From: Candidatus Poribacteria bacterium
GTDB taxonomy: Bacteria > Poribacteria > WGA-4E > WGA-3G
Direction of reading: 5' to 3'
Assembly (NCBI GenBank): GCA_958295815.1
Contig: OY282374.1
Coordinates: 1,322,856 to 1,386,855 of the forward strand
Length of the DNA stretch: 64,000 nt
The position numbers and the translations under genes are program-made. This document shows positions 62,344-64,000 of the stretch, in pieces (positions within the stretch are counted from its first letter, which is position 1; each line of letters starts with the position of its first letter). The notes under the pieces were generated by a model. The model was not told the origin of the DNA, searched no databases, and saw only the letters and a list, made by a program, of their open reading frames with translations.

Positions 62344-63999
62344 CTATCGAGGACGTCCTTTGGGGATACGTGGTGAGCGACGATTCCGGAAATCTCGGTT
62401 ATTATCGCGTTGCTCATAACGGTTGTTACGACGTTCGCGGTTGTCATTACCACGCCTGTCCCGTGAGTCCCGTGAGTCTCGATTGTCTCGGTAGTTGGAG
62501 CGTCCGGTGTCCCGGGCGTCTCGCGGTCCACTCCGATCAGATGAGAAATCGTCCTCATTGCTCGACTCAATTTTCAGTTCTTCAACGGGGACGCCACCGG
62601 CGGCGACGAGTGTCAAGTCTACACGATCTTGTTCGTCGATAGTGAGGATACGGACGGTGACTTCGTCACCCACTTGCATCACATCCTCAGCACGGCGGAC
62701 ATAGCCATCTCCCATTTGCGAAATATGGACGAGTCCATCCTTACCCGGCAAGATCTCCACGAACGCGCCGAATGGTGCGGTTCGGACAACTTTTCCGGTG
62801 TACTCTTTCCCAATTTCAGGCATGGCAGTGATGGCAAGGACTTTCTCCTCAGCGCGTTTGACATCTTCAGCACTTGTGGCTGCGATTTCAACAGTTCCAT
62901 CGTCTTCAATATTGATGGTTGTGTTGGTCTCTTCTTGGATGCCTTGTACGGTTTTGCCGCGTGGCCCGATGAGATCTTTAATTTTCTGCGTCGCGATTTG
63001 AAGCGAATGGATTCGAGGAGCGTAGGGCGAAAGTTCGGCGCGAGGTTCTGCTATGACAGCATTCATCTGCTCAATGACTGCGAGACGTGCCTCTTTCGCT
63101 TGATGGATCGCTCGGCGCATCAATTCTGGGCTAACGCCTTCAATCTTGATGTCCATTTGGACAGCGGTGACGCCTTCACTGGTCCCTGCGACCTTAAAGT
63201 CCATATCACCGAGAAAATCTTCAGTGCCGAGCATGTCCGTGAGAATTGCTTCCTGTTCGCCTTCCTTGATGAGTCCAACGCCAATTCCGGCAACGGGTCT
63301 TTTAAGCGGAACACCAGCATCTAAGAGTGCTAATGTCGCGCCACAGACGGTTGCCATTGATGATGAAGCGTTAGATTCCAAGATTTCTGATACCATTCGG
63401 ATGGTATAATGGAAGTCCTCTTTCTCTGGAATAACAGGTTCAAGAGCTTTTTGTGCCAGGGCACCATGCCCAATTTCTCGGCGACCGGGACCCATCATTC
63501 GTTTGACTTCACCTGTGCTAAAGGGAGGGAAGTTGTAGTGTAGGAAGAAAGATTGTCTTGATTCACCATCAAGCCCACGTTGTACATCTTCATCGCCTGA
63601 TGTGCCGAGTGTCGTTACACAGAGTGCTTGTGTCTGCCCTCTACTAAAGAGTGCTGATCCGTGGGTGTGCGGGAGCAGTGAAACTTCTCCGGAGATAGAA
63701 CGGATATCCGTTACACCGCGTCCATCGACCCGTTTACCTTGGGTCAGGATGGCTTCGCGCATCTCTTCTTTTTCGATTTCATTTAATATAGAGACGGCGT
63801 CTTTTGCTGCGTTTGGATCTGCTTCTTCAGACGTATCCTCAAGGATTTCTGATAAGACTTCTTCTTGGACCTGTTCAAGATAATCTTCACGTAATTTCTT
63901 GTCTGCCATTCCGATGGAATCTCGGATCCGCGATGTGGCGAGATTCCGCACACGGAGGCTAAGGTCTGATTCGATACTTTTCGCTGCGTAATCACGTTT
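62344..63999 (-). CDS. pnp: Polyribonucleotide nucleotidyltransferase, C-terminal part
   Basis: 551 residues visible; the frame is open at the right edge, so the first RNase PH domain is outside. Visible are the end of the linker (ILTQGKRVDGRGVTDIRSIS), the second RNase PH domain with MMGPGRREIGHGALAQKALE and VAGTSEGVTAVQMDIKI, the KH domain (IKDLIGPRGKTVQGIQEETN) and the S1 domain (GKVVRTAPFGAFVEILPG). After S1 comes an unusual tail of about 70 residues built of Arg, Asp and Asn runs (DNRDSRDSRDRRGNDNRERR). The enzyme degrades RNA phosphorolytically. The tail suggests added RNA or partner binding. Confidence 0.93.
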   Translation of the reverse strand, partial: KRDYAAKSIESDLSLRVRNLATSRIRDSIGMADKKLREDYLEQVQEEVLSEILEDTSEEADPNAAKDAVSILNEIEKEEMREAILTQGKRVDGRGVTDIRSISGEVSLLPHTHGSALFSRGQTQALCVTTLGTSGDEDVQRGLDGESRQSFFLHYNFPPFSTGEVKRMMGPGRREIGHGALAQKALEPVIPEKEDFHYTIRMVSEILESNASSSMATVCGATLALLDAGVPLKRPVAGIGVGLIKEGEQEAILTDMLGTEDFLGDMDFKVAGTSEGVTAVQMDIKIEGVSPELMRRAIHQAKEARLAVIEQMNAVIAEPRAELSPYAPRIHSLQIATQKIKDLIGPRGKTVQGIQEETNTTINIEDDGTVEIAATSAEDVKRAEEKVLAITAMPEIGKEYTGKVVRTAPFGAFVEILPGKDGLVHISQMGDGYVRRAEDVMQVGDEVTVRILTIDEQDRVDLTLVAAGGVPVEELKIESSNEDDFSSDRSGPRDARDTGRSNYRDNRDSRDSRDRRGNDNRERRNNRYEQRDNNRDFRNRRSPRIPKGRPR

Positions 64000-64000
64000 C

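Noticed and set aside
62319..62704. Plus-strand frames opposite the pnp tail
   Set aside because: They are the complement of the low-complexity RD/RN codons and lack start signals.

Overview
The window reads as a chromosomal segment of a Gram-negative-type bacterium, most likely Candidatus Poribacteria. The outer-membrane inference rests on an LptE-like lipoprotein and two heptosyltransferase-like GT9 enzymes. The lineage inference rests on three secreted proteins that end in the same C-terminal sorting-type domain (NYPNPFNPETWIPYQL ... KMLIRK), on dockerin-like repeats joined to WD40 propellers, and on an nhaD-type antiporter inside the nuo operon. The lineage call is made from memory of such proteins, not from a search.

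Layout. 1-6.4 kb: end of a metallophosphoesterase, a lone STAS-domain protein, a large membrane protein, then a glycosyltransferase group (GT9, GT1, GT9). 6.5-9.8 kb: a CopA-type copper ATPase and a Gfo/Idh/MocA oxidoreductase. 9.9-25.8 kb: a minus-strand complex I operon in the order nuoA-B-C-D-(VOC gene)-E-F-G-H-J-K-L-M-(nhaD)-N. nuoI is absent. 25.9-27.0 kb: a 1.2 kb AT-rich non-coding stretch with repeated TGAACA motifs and an operator-like promoter region. 27.0-30.1 kb: two paralogous ABC-2 permeases with no ATPase beside them.

30.5-39.3 kb is an accessory region: a Phd antitoxin with a frameshifted VapC toxin, a minus-strand train of small hypothetical genes (two membrane proteins, a frameshifted HExxH-type protein, a DUF2806 protein, two HNH-type proteins), and a tyrosine recombinase reading the other way that carries two frameshifts. 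A 13-bp inverted repeat around a 6-bp spacer lies just upstream of the recombinase. All four frameshifts in this region look like single-base losses, while the flanking core genes are intact.

39.3-50.6 kb: secreted and surface-type proteins (a HExxH protein with a sorting domain, two WD40/dockerin/sorting-domain proteins, a LamG protein) with a partial duplication, decayed copies and two 116-bp MITE-like elements. 51-64 kb returns to core metabolism on the minus strand: pdxH, trkH, trkA, the glycine cleavage genes gcvP-gcvH-gcvT, an amidohydrolase, two lipoproteins (one LptE-like), a small membrane protein, and pnp running off the right edge.

Promoters that can be read by eye share an extended -10 form (TGN-TATAAT-like) with 17-bp spacing to TTGNNN. 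One would start transcription at or next to an ATG, giving a leaderless mRNA.
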